From the IMG/VR virus record IMGVR_UViG_3300046328_000221, positions 30,046 through 94,045 of that record: DNA of 64,000 nt; one strand, 5' to 3'. Position numbers and translations under genes: made by a program. Source of the DNA: a virus. Below, one piece after another: positions 19,291 to 28,099 of the stretch. The notes under the pieces are model-generated. The model did no database searches. It was not told the DNA's origin and worked only from the letters and a program-made list of their open reading frames with translations. The stretch's first letter is position 1. Every line of letters begins with the position of its first letter.

Positions 19291-19831
19291 ATATAAATCA
19301 CCGTTTTCTGTCAGCCATAGACAGCCAATAATTATAGACCCAAAAGATCCTCGCAGCAATAACATTGATAGGTATAGATCTAGAATAGGATCAGAAGTTA
19401 TTCTGGCAAAGCCAAAAGATCAGCCAATAGGTATGGTCGACAGCCCAGGTAGAGCAATTCCAATAAATTATTATGCAAATGTGACAATTCACCAAACATA
19501 TAACAATTTACCACATCAACTTTTGCTTATTCGTAGATATTTGGAAAGCCCTTTATCAATAGAGGATCTAGCAGAAGAGACAACTACCTTCTGTGTATTA
19601 GATGAGGGAGGATTTGATATTGATTTTGATCCCATTTATCCAGATCAAAATGGAGGCAATTTAGTTATCTATGTTCCAAAAATACCAGGATTTTCGACAA
19701 GTCCAACATATAGCTATACAATATCTAATTCAGCAAATGCAGAATGGCTTGCTACATACAACGTAGGAAATAAGTGGGAATTTACCTTCCATGTACATGG
19801 AGATGTTGATATTTCTATGACTGTGATATAA
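19283..19831 (+). CDS. Tail protein of unknown role
   Basis: 182 residues, overlapping the tail-tip gene by 8 nt. A basic, Pro-rich N-terminus (residues 1-60) precedes a beta-rich C-terminus (YSYTISNSANAEWLATYNVG). Probably a tail-tip or fibre accessory protein by position; no family recognised. Confidence 0.6.
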   Translation: MSKYKSPFSVSHRQPIIIDPKDPRSNNIDRYRSRIGSEVILAKPKDQPIGMVDSPGRAIPINYYANVTIHQTYNNLPHQLLLIRRYLESPLSIEDLAEETTTFCVLDEGGFDIDFDPIYPDQNGGNLVIYVPKIPGFSTSPTYSYTISNSANAEWLATYNVGNKWEFTFHVHGDVDISMTVI

Positions 19832-19832
19832 T
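19824..19832 (+). promoter_or_regulatory. Extended -10 promoter TGaTATAAT
   Basis: Overlaps the stop codon of the preceding gene. The leader to the ATG at 19851 contains AAGGAG. Confidence 0.7.
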
Positions 19833-19850
19833 TAAACATTAAGGAGAAAA

Positions 19851-20297
19851 ATGCCATACGTACAAATATCTGATCCAAATATCATTGACCTAGCCTCATG
19901 GCATCAGGTTATTAATGTTGTTAATCAACATAGTGATGCTATTGCAGCATTAACAAATAATTTTGGACTATCTTGGAGTCCAGACTATGACGGAGACGAC
20001 TGGTCCTCAGCTTTTGACTTTGGATCACAGATTATTGTTTATGGTAGATCAAGAGTTAATGGTACTGTTGATAATACTACAACAATTAGTCAAACAATAA
20101 ACTTTACACAGCCATTTTCTGCTAAGCCAGTAGTTACTGCAACCGTATACACAGGAACAGAAAGTAGATATGATGCAGTTGCGACAACTATGGATCAGAC
20201 AACTTCAAGTTTTACATTGAGAGTAACTAATCTTCCTGCAACAGTAACTGTGGATACGTATGTGACCGTAAACTGGATTGCAATCGGTCCTAAGTAA
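19851..20297 (+). CDS. Tail protein with H-type-lectin-like C-terminus
   Basis: 148 residues. An N-terminal helix (residues 10-40) is followed by a beta domain (residues 55-148: INFTQPFSAKPVVTATVYTG, then FTLRVTNLPATVTVDTYVTV, then WIAIG). That pattern is seen in H-type lectin domains and in the C-terminal domains of phage fibres. It may bind sugars on the host surface. Own promoter and good ribosome site. Confidence 0.6.
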   Translation: MPYVQISDPNIIDLASWHQVINVVNQHSDAIAALTNNFGLSWSPDYDGDDWSSAFDFGSQIIVYGRSRVNGTVDNTTTISQTINFTQPFSAKPVVTATVYTGTESRYDAVATTMDQTTSSFTLRVTNLPATVTVDTYVTVNWIAIGPK

Positions 20298-20323
20298 TCC
20301 TATAACTTAAACTAGGCTTAATT

Positions 20324-20866
20324 ATGGCTAATAGAAAAGGCAGCATATCTGATGAAGGCTATAATGAGTCTACAATAATTCCTGGTAACAAAAAAGTATG
20401 GTTTTTAAATGGAGATTTAGTTCGTATTCATCACCTAAATAGATCTAATGGCATCATGTCTGTCTATAATATTATAAAAGATCAGATTGAAAGTTGCCTA
20501 ATTGCTGATTTTAAAAAGAATCGTGAACGTGCTTTTACAGTTGGAGAAACTGCACAACTGGTAAATCGTCACAAAAAATATATGCCTTCATTAGTAAAAA
20601 GAGGCATAATCCCAGAGCCTACTGGCTCACAAAAAGGTGGGGCACGAGGCTGGCAGGTAAGAAGCTATTACTCAGAATCTCAAGTAAGAGAAATTCGTGA
20701 TATACTTGCTTCCTACCATATTGGTCAACCAAGGAAAGATGGTCTTATTACTAACAATATGACACCATCAAAACAGGAGTTGACACGTCGTATGGGAGAT
20801 GGTATACTAACTTATACGAGAACAGAAGATGGAAGATTTATACCAGTTTGGTCTGAATCTATATAA
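20324..20866 (+). CDS. DNA-binding protein with MerR-like helix-turn-helix
   Basis: 180 residues. Residues 68-130 (FTVGETAQLVNRHKKYMPSL, then RGIIPEP and a basic hinge, YYSESQVREI) look like a MerR/excisionase-type winged helix. The N-terminal 65 residues include VWFLNGDLVRIHHLNRSNGI, which could be a second nucleic-acid-binding part. It begins the replication region and may regulate it. A conserved family, no specific function known to me. Confidence 0.65.
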   Translation: MANRKGSISDEGYNESTIIPGNKKVWFLNGDLVRIHHLNRSNGIMSVYNIIKDQIESCLIADFKKNRERAFTVGETAQLVNRHKKYMPSLVKRGIIPEPTGSQKGGARGWQVRSYYSESQVREIRDILASYHIGQPRKDGLITNNMTPSKQELTRRMGDGILTYTRTEDGRFIPVWSESI

Positions 20867-20884
20867 CCGTTGAAAGGGTTGAGA

Positions 20885-21082
20885 ATGTCAGAAGACAGTA
20901 CAAAAGTAAACGTAGCATTGGGCTACACGCTAAATCTAGGAAACTTTCAGTCATTGCGTATTGATCTAGGAGTCCAGGACTCTAAGCGAGATGGAGAGAC
21001 AACCGCAGAAGCGTTTGACCGTATCTATTCATTCGTTGAGGCAAAGCTACACGACAAGATTAAAGAGAATCAAGAAGACTAA
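20885..21082 (+). CDS. Small hypothetical protein
   Basis: 65 residues. The start at 20885 follows AAAGGG; the frame could begin at a TTG at 20870 but that lacks spacing. Sequence begins MSEDSTKVNVALGYTLNLG and ends in a charged helix. The TAATG overlap couples it to the next gene. Probably one beta hairpin plus a helix; function unknown. Confidence 0.6.
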   Translation: MSEDSTKVNVALGYTLNLGNFQSLRIDLGVQDSKRDGETTAEAFDRIYSFVEAKLHDKIKENQED

Positions 21083-21393
21083 TGGCTGTAGAACGCAAAG
21101 ACCGAATGGCTTTGCTTTCACGCTATAGCAAATTCCATACTGCTAAGTATGAACAAAAGCCGTTACTAAATCTAAATGTGGAACAATGGGCATCAGATGC
21201 TCTTATTGAATCCTATACTTTACCTTTTTGCTATGATCTGCTAGAATATTATTTCAAGGTAGCACAAAGTCCAACATGGAAATATTTTGCTAACTATGCT
21301 GACAAAATTATTGATGCAAGAGCAGAACAAGAACAAGATTCTAAGGAGAGAGCTGAGCGACGCAAGTTAGCTCAACAGTGGTTAAATGAATAA
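21082..21393 (+). CDS. Small helical protein upstream of the helicase
   Basis: 103 residues, mostly helical, with FCYDLLEYYFKVAQSPTWKY in the middle and a highly charged C-terminal helix. It overlaps the helicase gene by 8 nt. A helicase-loading or accessory role is possible from position and size; this is inference. Confidence 0.6.
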   Translation: MAVERKDRMALLSRYSKFHTAKYEQKPLLNLNVEQWASDALIESYTLPFCYDLLEYYFKVAQSPTWKYFANYADKIIDARAEQEQDSKERAERRKLAQQWLNE

Positions 21394-22606
21394 TACAGAA
21401 GCTAAACTAATATCCGCAGTACTACAGGATAAGCAGATCCATGTTTTGCTACAAGCAAATGTGGAAACCTTGTTGCGTACTCATAATGATATTTGGACCT
21501 TTATTCGAAACTACTCAGAAAATAATGGATCTCTCCCACCAACTAATCTTGTAGTAGAAAAGTTCCGTGACTTTTCCCCAGTCGATGGGGTAGGTGCAAC
21601 CAAACATCACCTAGAAGAGCTACAGGTAGAATACCTAAACGATAGCATGAAAGATATTCTTCGTAATGCTGCCTCAGAGGTTCAAGCTGGTCAGGGATCA
21701 AAGGCACTAGAAGAACTAATTACTAAAACCTCAGAGCTTAAGAAAAACACCTCAACCATCCGTGACATTGATGCTACTGATCTTGAAGATGCTGTTGCAT
21801 ACTACCAAAACGTTCAACGCCAAATGGAGATTGGATCTATTGGTATTAAGACTGGTCTTGCTGGATTTGACAACTACCTACCATCTGGTATTATGCCAGG
21901 GCAGCTGGGCGTGTTTCTAGCCTATCCAGGTATTGGTAAATCTTGGATGGCTCTATACTTTGCGGTACAGGCATGGAAACAGGGTAAGTCACCACTAATC
22001 ATCTCACTTGAAATGAGTGAGACAGAAGTTCGTAACCGTGTATTTACAATTATGGGTGCAGGTCTGTGGTCACACCGTAAGTTATCTAATGGACAGATTG
22101 AGATCGATGATCTAAAGCGTTGGCACGAAAAGGATCTTGCTGGTAAGCCAGAGTTCCACATTATCTCAAATGATTCAGGTGGTGAAGTTACACCATCAGT
22201 TATTCGTGGAAAGATTGATCAGTATAAGCCAGATCTAATTATTGTAGACTACCTACAGTTGATGAGTCCAAACCAGAAGTCTGAAAATGAGACTGTCCGT
22301 ATGAAGAACCTTTCTCGTGAGCTAAAGCTAATGGCGATTGGTGAAGAGATGCCTATCATTGCAATCTCCTCAGCGACACCAGATGATGTTAATAAGTTGG
22401 ATACCGTTCCTACTCTAGGCCAGACTGCCTGGAGCCGTCAGATCGCTTACGACGCTGACTGGGTTTTAGCTCTGGGTCGTGCCACAAACTCTGATATCAT
22501 TGAGTGTGTATTCCGTAAAAACCGTAATGGATTTATGGGAGAGTTCCTAGTGCAAGCAGACTTTGATAAAGGCTGGTACAAGTATAAAGACTTTGAAGAT
22601 AAGTAG
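21386..22606 (+). CDS. dnaB: Replicative DNA helicase (DnaB type)
   Basis: 406-residue hexameric replicative helicase. The RecA-like domain begins near residue 155. The Walker A motif is YPGIGKSW (about residues 182-189) and Walker B is DLIIVDYLQL (about 285-295). The SLEMSE motif and a C-terminal arginine-finger region (VFRKNRNG) follow. The N-terminal domain (residues 1-140) is shorter than in bacterial DnaB. It sits between helper genes and the primase. Confidence 0.92.
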   Translation: MNNTEAKLISAVLQDKQIHVLLQANVETLLRTHNDIWTFIRNYSENNGSLPPTNLVVEKFRDFSPVDGVGATKHHLEELQVEYLNDSMKDILRNAASEVQAGQGSKALEELITKTSELKKNTSTIRDIDATDLEDAVAYYQNVQRQMEIGSIGIKTGLAGFDNYLPSGIMPGQLGVFLAYPGIGKSWMALYFAVQAWKQGKSPLIISLEMSETEVRNRVFTIMGAGLWSHRKLSNGQIEIDDLKRWHEKDLAGKPEFHIISNDSGGEVTPSVIRGKIDQYKPDLIIVDYLQLMSPNQKSENETVRMKNLSRELKLMAIGEEMPIIAISSATPDDVNKLDTVPTLGQTAWSRQIAYDADWVLALGRATNSDIIECVFRKNRNGFMGEFLVQADFDKGWYKYKDFEDK

Positions 22607-22607
22607 T

Positions 22608-22613
22608 TATAAT
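22608..22613 (+). promoter_or_regulatory. -10 element TATAAT, leaderless start
   Basis: TATAAT begins 2 nt after the helicase stop. Five nucleotides separate it from the ATG at 22619 and no Shine-Dalgarno is present. Confidence 0.55.
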
Positions 22614-22618
22614 GGAGT

Positions 22619-22963
22619 ATGGCCAGCTATCACCATCGACCAATTAAAAAGTTTTATTTGGATGGAGTAATCAATGATGATTCAGTGCTTGGAAGATTAA
22701 AAATTGAATACATAAGATTGTTAATATCTGAAATGAAACTTTTGGGATATGTTCCAAGACTTGACATTGATCCAGACTTTACAATACAATATAATGATAC
22801 AAAAGAATATTTTGAATTTAAATTATCAATACATGGGGTTTACACAGGGAAGAAAAAGAGCGAATGCATAACGGGAATAGACGGAACAACAGCGGTATAT
22901 ACACAAAAGAGCAAATCAAGCGTGTCCTTGCAGGAGCAGGAATCACGATTGAATCAGAAATAG
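22619..22963 (+). CDS. Hypothetical protein overlapping the primase start
   Basis: 114 residues from a leaderless-type start. It begins MASYHHRPIKKFYLDGVIND and has an internal FTIQYNDTKEYFEFKLSIHG strand pattern. The last 100 nt overlap the primase gene in another frame, and that part (Ser/Lys/Gln-rich) looks unstructured, so only residues 1-80 may be constrained. Function unknown. Confidence 0.55.
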   Translation: MASYHHRPIKKFYLDGVINDDSVLGRLKIEYIRLLISEMKLLGYVPRLDIDPDFTIQYNDTKEYFEFKLSIHGVYTGKKKSECITGIDGTTAVYTQKSKSSVSLQEQESRLNQK

Positions 22964-23808
22964 ACTCTGACTATATCATTTTCTGCCCATTCCATAATAA
23001 CTATCGCACCCCAGCAGGTGAAGTTGATAAAACTAGTGGTATATTCTTTTGCTTTTCTTGTCAAAAAGCTACAGACCTAGTTGAACTAATTATGTTTACT
23101 TCAGCTAGAACTTACTTTGAATCAGTTCGTTTTATTAAAAGTAAGCAGCAAGAGGGTAATCTAGAGCAAGAAATTGTAAGCAAGTTAATTCAAAAGCCAG
23201 ACTATGTTCAATTTGATGAACTAACGATTAAGAGACTAAACAATCAGGCCCTAGAGTCTCCTCGTGCTATGAGATATTTTAGCGGAAGATTGATAACAGA
23301 AGACTCTGTAAAGAAGTTTGTACTGGGCTTTTCTGAAAAGCAGGACATGGTAACTATTCCAGTTCACTCTCCAGATGGTATGGAGATCGGCTTTGTTGGT
23401 AGATCTATTGAGGGTAAAGAGTTTAAGAATACCCCAGGACTACCAAAGAGCAAAACCCTATTTAATCTTAATAGAACTAAGGCATCAAGCAAGGTGTATG
23501 TAGTAGAATCATCCTTTGATGCTATTCGTTTAGATCAATGTGGATTCCCAGCGGTAGCAACCCTGGGAGCTAATGTATCAAATATACAAATAGAACTTCT
23601 TCAAAAATACTTTAATAACATTATAGTTATTGCAGATAATGATGAAGCTGGTGGTAACATGAAGGATAGGCTTATTGAAAGACTAGGATCTCGTGTAACT
23701 GTCATAAAACTAGATAAACAATATAAAGACATAGGAGATATGGAAGATGCAGATATTAAAAAGTTTGACTTTTCATTTGACAAATCTATATCATCTATGT
23801 TAAACTAA
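22864..23808 (+). CDS. DnaG-type DNA primase
   Basis: 314 residues. An N-terminal zinc-binding domain shows FCPFHNNYR and FFCFSC (about residues 40-72). A TOPRIM domain in the C-terminal half carries VYVVESSFDAIRL (catalytic Glu) and IVIADNDEAGG (DxD). It synthesises RNA primers for the phage replisome. It is short compared with bacterial DnaG and lacks the C-terminal helicase-binding domain. The start is uncertain: the 100-nt overlap with the preceding gene is long, and a later start near YTKEQIKRVLAGAGI is possible. Confidence 0.88.
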   Translation: MHNGNRRNNSGIYTKEQIKRVLAGAGITIESEIDSDYIIFCPFHNNYRTPAGEVDKTSGIFFCFSCQKATDLVELIMFTSARTYFESVRFIKSKQQEGNLEQEIVSKLIQKPDYVQFDELTIKRLNNQALESPRAMRYFSGRLITEDSVKKFVLGFSEKQDMVTIPVHSPDGMEIGFVGRSIEGKEFKNTPGLPKSKTLFNLNRTKASSKVYVVESSFDAIRLDQCGFPAVATLGANVSNIQIELLQKYFNNIIVIADNDEAGGNMKDRLIERLGSRVTVIKLDKQYKDIGDMEDADIKKFDFSFDKSISSMLN

Positions 23809-23833
23809 TATACCGCTAAATAAGGAGAAAAAC

Positions 23834-24487
23834 ATGAGCGTAATTAAAGGGCTAAAAGATATCAACGCACTACTTGATAAGCCAAAATATGAAAGCACAG
23901 GATCAAAGGTTCGCTGGGTAAAGCTAGTTGACGGACAATCTGCAAAGGTTCGTTTTGTTGAAGAACTAGATTCAGATTCAGCAAACTATTCAGAAGACCG
24001 TGGTCTATCTGTAGTAATTTCAGAACACACAAATCCAAAGGACTACAAGCGTAAGGCTGCCTGTACTATTGATTCAGAAGGCCGTTGCTACGGTTGTGAG
24101 ATGGCTCGCAAGGAGCCAAAGTCAGGATGGCGTTCACGCCTACGTTTCTACTGCAATGTTCTAGTAGACGATGGCACAGAAGATCCATACGTTGCTGTAT
24201 GGTCACAGGGTATTTCAAAGCAGTCTGCTTTTAATAATATTCGTGAGTATGCACTAGATACTGGATCTATCTCAAATCTTGAGTGGAAGCTAAAGCGTAA
24301 CGGGCAGGGAACTGAAACCAACTACACTCTACTACCTAGCAAGCCAGATTCAGAACCATTTGCTTGGACAGGTCACGAATTCTTTAACCTTGAGAAGGTT
24401 GTTCGTGAAGTCCCTTATGCAGAACAGGAACAGTTCTACTTTGGTTTTGACGCACCATCAATTACTTCAGGTAACACTGACTGGTAA
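23834..24487 (+). CDS. Single-stranded DNA-binding protein
   Basis: 217 residues with a good ribosome site (AAGGAG). The core (residues 24-180) resembles phage OB-fold ssDNA-binding proteins, with a putative metal site C-x10-C-x2-C around GRCYGCEMARKEP. The C-terminus is aromatic and acidic, suited to partner binding. It lies between primase and polymerase genes and is followed by a hairpin terminator. T4 gp32 is the functional analogue. Confidence 0.75.
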   Translation: MSVIKGLKDINALLDKPKYESTGSKVRWVKLVDGQSAKVRFVEELDSDSANYSEDRGLSVVISEHTNPKDYKRKAACTIDSEGRCYGCEMARKEPKSGWRSRLRFYCNVLVDDGTEDPYVAVWSQGISKQSAFNNIREYALDTGSISNLEWKLKRNGQGTETNYTLLPSKPDSEPFAWTGHEFFNLEKVVREVPYAEQEQFYFGFDAPSITSGNTDW

Positions 24488-24500
24488 TCGCTGAGTGAGT

Positions 24501-24530
24501 GGGGGTAGCTATAATGGCTACCCTCATTTG
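24501..24530 (+). terminator. Terminator-like hairpin before dnaE
   Basis: GGGGGTAGC pairs with GCTACCCTC (9 bp, one wobble) around the 7-nt loop TATAATG. The U-tract is weak (CATTTG), so termination may be partial. Confidence 0.6.
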
Positions 24531-24541
24531 CCTTACAGGTA

Positions 24542-24570
24542 TTGACAACCTATAGAAAATATGTCATAAT
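24542..24570 (+). promoter_or_regulatory. Promoter TTGACA-N17-CATAAT for dnaE
   Basis: Consensus -35 with a 17-bp spacer and a 5/6 -10. The leader to the ATG at 24604 contains AAGGA. Confidence 0.75.
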
Positions 24571-24603
24571 TTTATATATTATAAAAATAACATTAAGGAA
24601 AAT

Positions 24604-27600
24604 ATGAGTTACGCAGGGCTTCACGTTCACACGCATTACAGTTTGTTTGACGGAATCGCCACCCCACAGGAATATGTGGATCGTGCAGTAGCGTTGGGTA
24701 TGCCAGCTATTGCAATTACTGACCATGGATCTCTATCTGGTCACCGTGAAATGTATCGTGCTGCCAAAGAAGCAGGCATTAAGCCTATCCTTGGCCTTGA
24801 GGGGTATATTACTAAAGATCGCCTACATCACGAAGATAAAAAGGCTAACAATGACCCACTAGATCTTAACTATAATCACCTTATTATTCTTGCTAAGAAT
24901 GCCCAGGGATTAGAAAACCTAAATAGACTTAATGAAATTGGTTGGACAGAGGGCTTTTACAAAAAGCCACGTATTGACTGGAAAGTCCTAGAGCAATACA
25001 AAGAAGGTCTAATTATTACATCAGGATGTCTATCTGGTGTCCTAGCTAAGGCTATTGAGGCAAATGAGTTTGCATATGCAAAAGACCATATCAAGTGGTG
25101 TAAAGAAACTTTCGGTGATGACTACTACATTGAGGTAATGCCACACAATCCTCCAGAGATTAACAAGGCTCTTCTTGAACTTGCAGATGAATTTGGGGTA
25201 TCTCCAGTAGTAACACCAGACTGTCACCACTCAGACCCATCTCAGAAAGAAATTCAAGAGCTAAAACTAATTCTTAATACCTATTCTAATCAGGTACAAA
25301 AGGATGCCAGCTATGATGGCTCTAAGAAGTATGAAAACTTGATGGATAAGCTTGACTACCTATATGGTGCAGATCGTCAAATGTCATTTAATAAGTTTGA
25401 GATTCACCTATTGTCAGATGCAGAGATGCGTAGTGCCATGGAAGCCCAGGGTATTGACCGTGAAGACATGTACCAGGCCACTCTTGATATCGTAGCTAAA
25501 ATTGAAGACTACGACATTAAAGACCATGCAGATCTCTTGCCTGTTCAGTATAAAGATCCAGACAAAGAGTTGTATGAACTAGCTATAGTTGGATTGGCTG
25601 ATCGTGGTCTTGAAGGTAAGCAGGAATATCTAGATCGTCTAGATGAAGAACTTAAGGTAATCAAAGATAAGAACTTTGGGCCATATTTCCTTGTTGTACG
25701 AAGCATGATTGCTTGGGCTAAAAAGGAAGACATTATGGTTGGTCCAGGTCGTGGTTCTGCTGCAGGTTCGCTGCTTTGCTATGCCCTAGGAATTACAGAT
25801 ATTGATCCAATTCAACATGGACTTTTGTTCTTCCGTTTTATTAACCCAGAACGTAATGACTTCCCAGATATCGATACAGATATCCAGGATTCACGTCGTG
25901 AAGAAGTAAAGGATTACCTTGTTCGTCAGTATCGCCACGTTGCTTCTATTGCAACATTTCTTGAATTTAAGGGCAAGGGTATGGTTCGTGATATTGCTCG
26001 TACACTTAATATTCCGCTACCAGATGTCAACAAAGTTCTAAAGCTAGTTGATGATTGGGATGATTACTGTAACTCAAAATCAACTGCTGAGTTCCGTGAA
26101 AAGTATCCAGAGATTGAGCTATATGGCGAACAGCTACGTGGTCGTATTCGTGGAACTGGTATTCACGCTGCAGGTGTTGTTACATCTAAGGAGCCTATCT
26201 TTAGATTTGCACCTATGGAAACTCGCACGGCACCAGGAACTAAGGAACGCATTCCAGTAGTAGCAGTAGACATGGCAGAGGCAGAGCGTATTGGTCTAAT
26301 TAAAATCGATGCTCTTGGTCTAAAGACTCTATCAGTTCTTCAAGATACTCTAAAGATTATCGAAGAGCGAGATGGCAAAAAGATTGAGCTTCTAAAGATT
26401 GATATGGAAGACAAGAATGTATACTCTATGCTATCTGACGGATATACAAAGGGTGTGTTCCAATGTGAAGCTACTCCATATACTAACTTGCTAGTTAAGA
26501 TGGGTGTCAAGAACTTTGCAGAACTTGCTGCATCTAATGCTCTAGTTCGTCCAGGTGCTGCTAATACTATTGGTAAAGACTACATTGCTCGTAAGCATGG
26601 CAAGCAGAATATCTCATATCACCACCAAGTAATGAAAGCATTTACTGCTGAAACTTATGGATGTATCCTATACCAGGAACAGGTTATGCAGGCTTGTACC
26701 GAACTTGGTGGGATGACTATGGCAGAGGCCGATAAGGTTCGTAAGATCATTGGTAAGAAGAAGGATGCCCGTGAATTTGACGCATATCGTGATCAATTTG
26801 TTACTGGGGCATCTAGATTCCTACGCCCAGAGGTCGCAGAAGAGCTGTGGACGGACTTTGAGGCCCACGCTGGGTACTCTTTCAACAAGTCTCACGCTGT
26901 GGCTTATTCGACGCTCTCATACTGGACCGCTTGGTTGAAGTACTATTACCCAATTGAGTTTATGTATTCATTGCTTAAGAATGAGAAGGATAAGGATGCT
27001 CGTACAGAGTATCTAATTGAAGCAAAGCGTATGGGTATTCCAGTTCGTCTACCACACATCAATGAGTCAGACATTGACTTTAAGATTGAGGGTAAGGGAA
27101 TTCGTTTCGGACTATCAGCTATTAAGTTTATTAGTGATAACATTGCTAGTAAGTATATTGCAGCCCGTCCATTTGCTTCTTATAAAGAGGTTGAAGACTT
27201 TACTTTTGGCAAGGGCAATGGAGTTAACAGTCGTGCTCTAAATGCTATGCGTGTTGTTGGTGCAGTTACTTTTGAGGATCAGCCACGTAATGATGAAGAG
27301 ATTAAAGAAAATCTATACGAATACCTAAACCTACCAGAATTTAATATGTCTGTTCCTGCTCACTATCATGCATTTATTAATGATGTTGAAGAGTTTGAAG
27401 AAAAGGGAGCATACGTTATTATGGGTATGGTCAAGGGAATTAAGCGTGGTAAAGGTTGGTCACGTGTAGAAATTCTAGACAAGACTGGTAGCGTGGGTAT
27501 CTTTGATGAAGAGGAAAGTTCAATTGAGGCAGGTAGAACATACATAGTCTTAGCTAGTGATAACAGAATTGTCTCAGCAGTTCCAGTAGATGAGATTAAA

Positions 27601-27876
27601 GGATCAGAATCTGGTCTAGTTAAAATTCTAAATTATCGCATGTTGCCTTTCAAAGAGGATGAACTGTTTGTGGTATCATTTAAACCTAGAATTACAAAAG
27701 CAGGAAAGAAAATGGCAGCACTAGTTTTGGCAGACGTTAGTCGTGAACTACACAGTGTCACTGTATTTCCTACAGCATTCCCTCAAGCGTACATGAGGAT
27801 TCAAGAGGGAAGTGCATACAAGTTTAAGCTTGGTAAAACTAAAGATGGAACAACTATTATGGAAGAAGTAAAATAA
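24604..27876 (+). CDS. dnaE: DNA polymerase III alpha subunit (DnaE)
   Basis: 1090-residue replicative polymerase of the C family. The N-terminal PHP domain carries GLHVHTHYSLFDG (residues 5-17) and ITDHGSLSGH. The palm has GPGRGSAAGSLLCY (about residues 380-393) and PDIDTDIQDSRR (about 419-430) with two catalytic Asp; the third is expected downstream near the LIKIDALGLKTL segment (about 566). The C-terminus has an OB fold (VIMGMVKGIKRGKGWSRVEI). Full length for a phage DnaE. The stop overlaps nrdH by one base. No sliding clamp gene is seen in the window. Confidence 0.95.
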   Translation: MSYAGLHVHTHYSLFDGIATPQEYVDRAVALGMPAIAITDHGSLSGHREMYRAAKEAGIKPILGLEGYITKDRLHHEDKKANNDPLDLNYNHLIILAKNAQGLENLNRLNEIGWTEGFYKKPRIDWKVLEQYKEGLIITSGCLSGVLAKAIEANEFAYAKDHIKWCKETFGDDYYIEVMPHNPPEINKALLELADEFGVSPVVTPDCHHSDPSQKEIQELKLILNTYSNQVQKDASYDGSKKYENLMDKLDYLYGADRQMSFNKFEIHLLSDAEMRSAMEAQGIDREDMYQATLDIVAKIEDYDIKDHADLLPVQYKDPDKELYELAIVGLADRGLEGKQEYLDRLDEELKVIKDKNFGPYFLVVRSMIAWAKKEDIMVGPGRGSAAGSLLCYALGITDIDPIQHGLLFFRFINPERNDFPDIDTDIQDSRREEVKDYLVRQYRHVASIATFLEFKGKGMVRDIARTLNIPLPDVNKVLKLVDDWDDYCNSKSTAEFREKYPEIELYGEQLRGRIRGTGIHAAGVVTSKEPIFRFAPMETRTAPGTKERIPVVAVDMAEAERIGLIKIDALGLKTLSVLQDTLKIIEERDGKKIELLKIDMEDKNVYSMLSDGYTKGVFQCEATPYTNLLVKMGVKNFAELAASNALVRPGAANTIGKDYIARKHGKQNISYHHQVMKAFTAETYGCILYQEQVMQACTELGGMTMAEADKVRKIIGKKKDAREFDAYRDQFVTGASRFLRPEVAEELWTDFEAHAGYSFNKSHAVAYSTLSYWTAWLKYYYPIEFMYSLLKNEKDKDARTEYLIEAKRMGIPVRLPHINESDIDFKIEGKGIRFGLSAIKFISDNIASKYIAARPFASYKEVEDFTFGKGNGVNSRALNAMRVVGAVTFEDQPRNDEEIKENLYEYLNLPEFNMSVPAHYHAFINDVEEFEEKGAYVIMGMVKGIKRGKGWSRVEILDKTGSVGIFDEEESSIEAGRTYIVLASDNRIVSAVPVDEIKGSESGLVKILNYRMLPFKEDELFVVSFKPRITKAGKKMAALVLADVSRELHSVTVFPTAFPQAYMRIQEGSAYKFKLGKTKDGTTIMEEVK

Positions 27877-28097
27877 TGATTACAGTATATTCAAAACCAG
27901 CCTGCGTCCAATGTGAACAGACAAAGAAACTACTAACTAAGAATGGTCTTGAGTTTGAGACTATCGATATCACAGAAGATCAATCTGCATACGATAAGAT
28001 CGTAGCAATGGGCTTTCAGGCAGCCCCTGTGGTCATTACAGATGATGATGCATGGGCAGGATTTAATCCTGTTAAAATTAATGGATTGGTGGCATAA
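27876..28097 (+). CDS. nrdH: NrdH-type glutaredoxin
   Basis: 73 residues with the redox motif CVQC (residues 10-13) and the usual NrdH end (APVVITDDD..AGFNPVKING). It supplies electrons to the class Ib ribonucleotide reductase encoded 8 kb downstream, whose NrdE has the matching C-terminal CxxC. Its placement between dnaE and the recombinase, away from nrdIEF, is unusual compared with bacterial operons. Confidence 0.9.
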   Translation: MITVYSKPACVQCEQTKKLLTKNGLEFETIDITEDQSAYDKIVAMGFQAAPVVITDDDAWAGFNPVKINGLVA

Positions 28098-28099
28098 GA

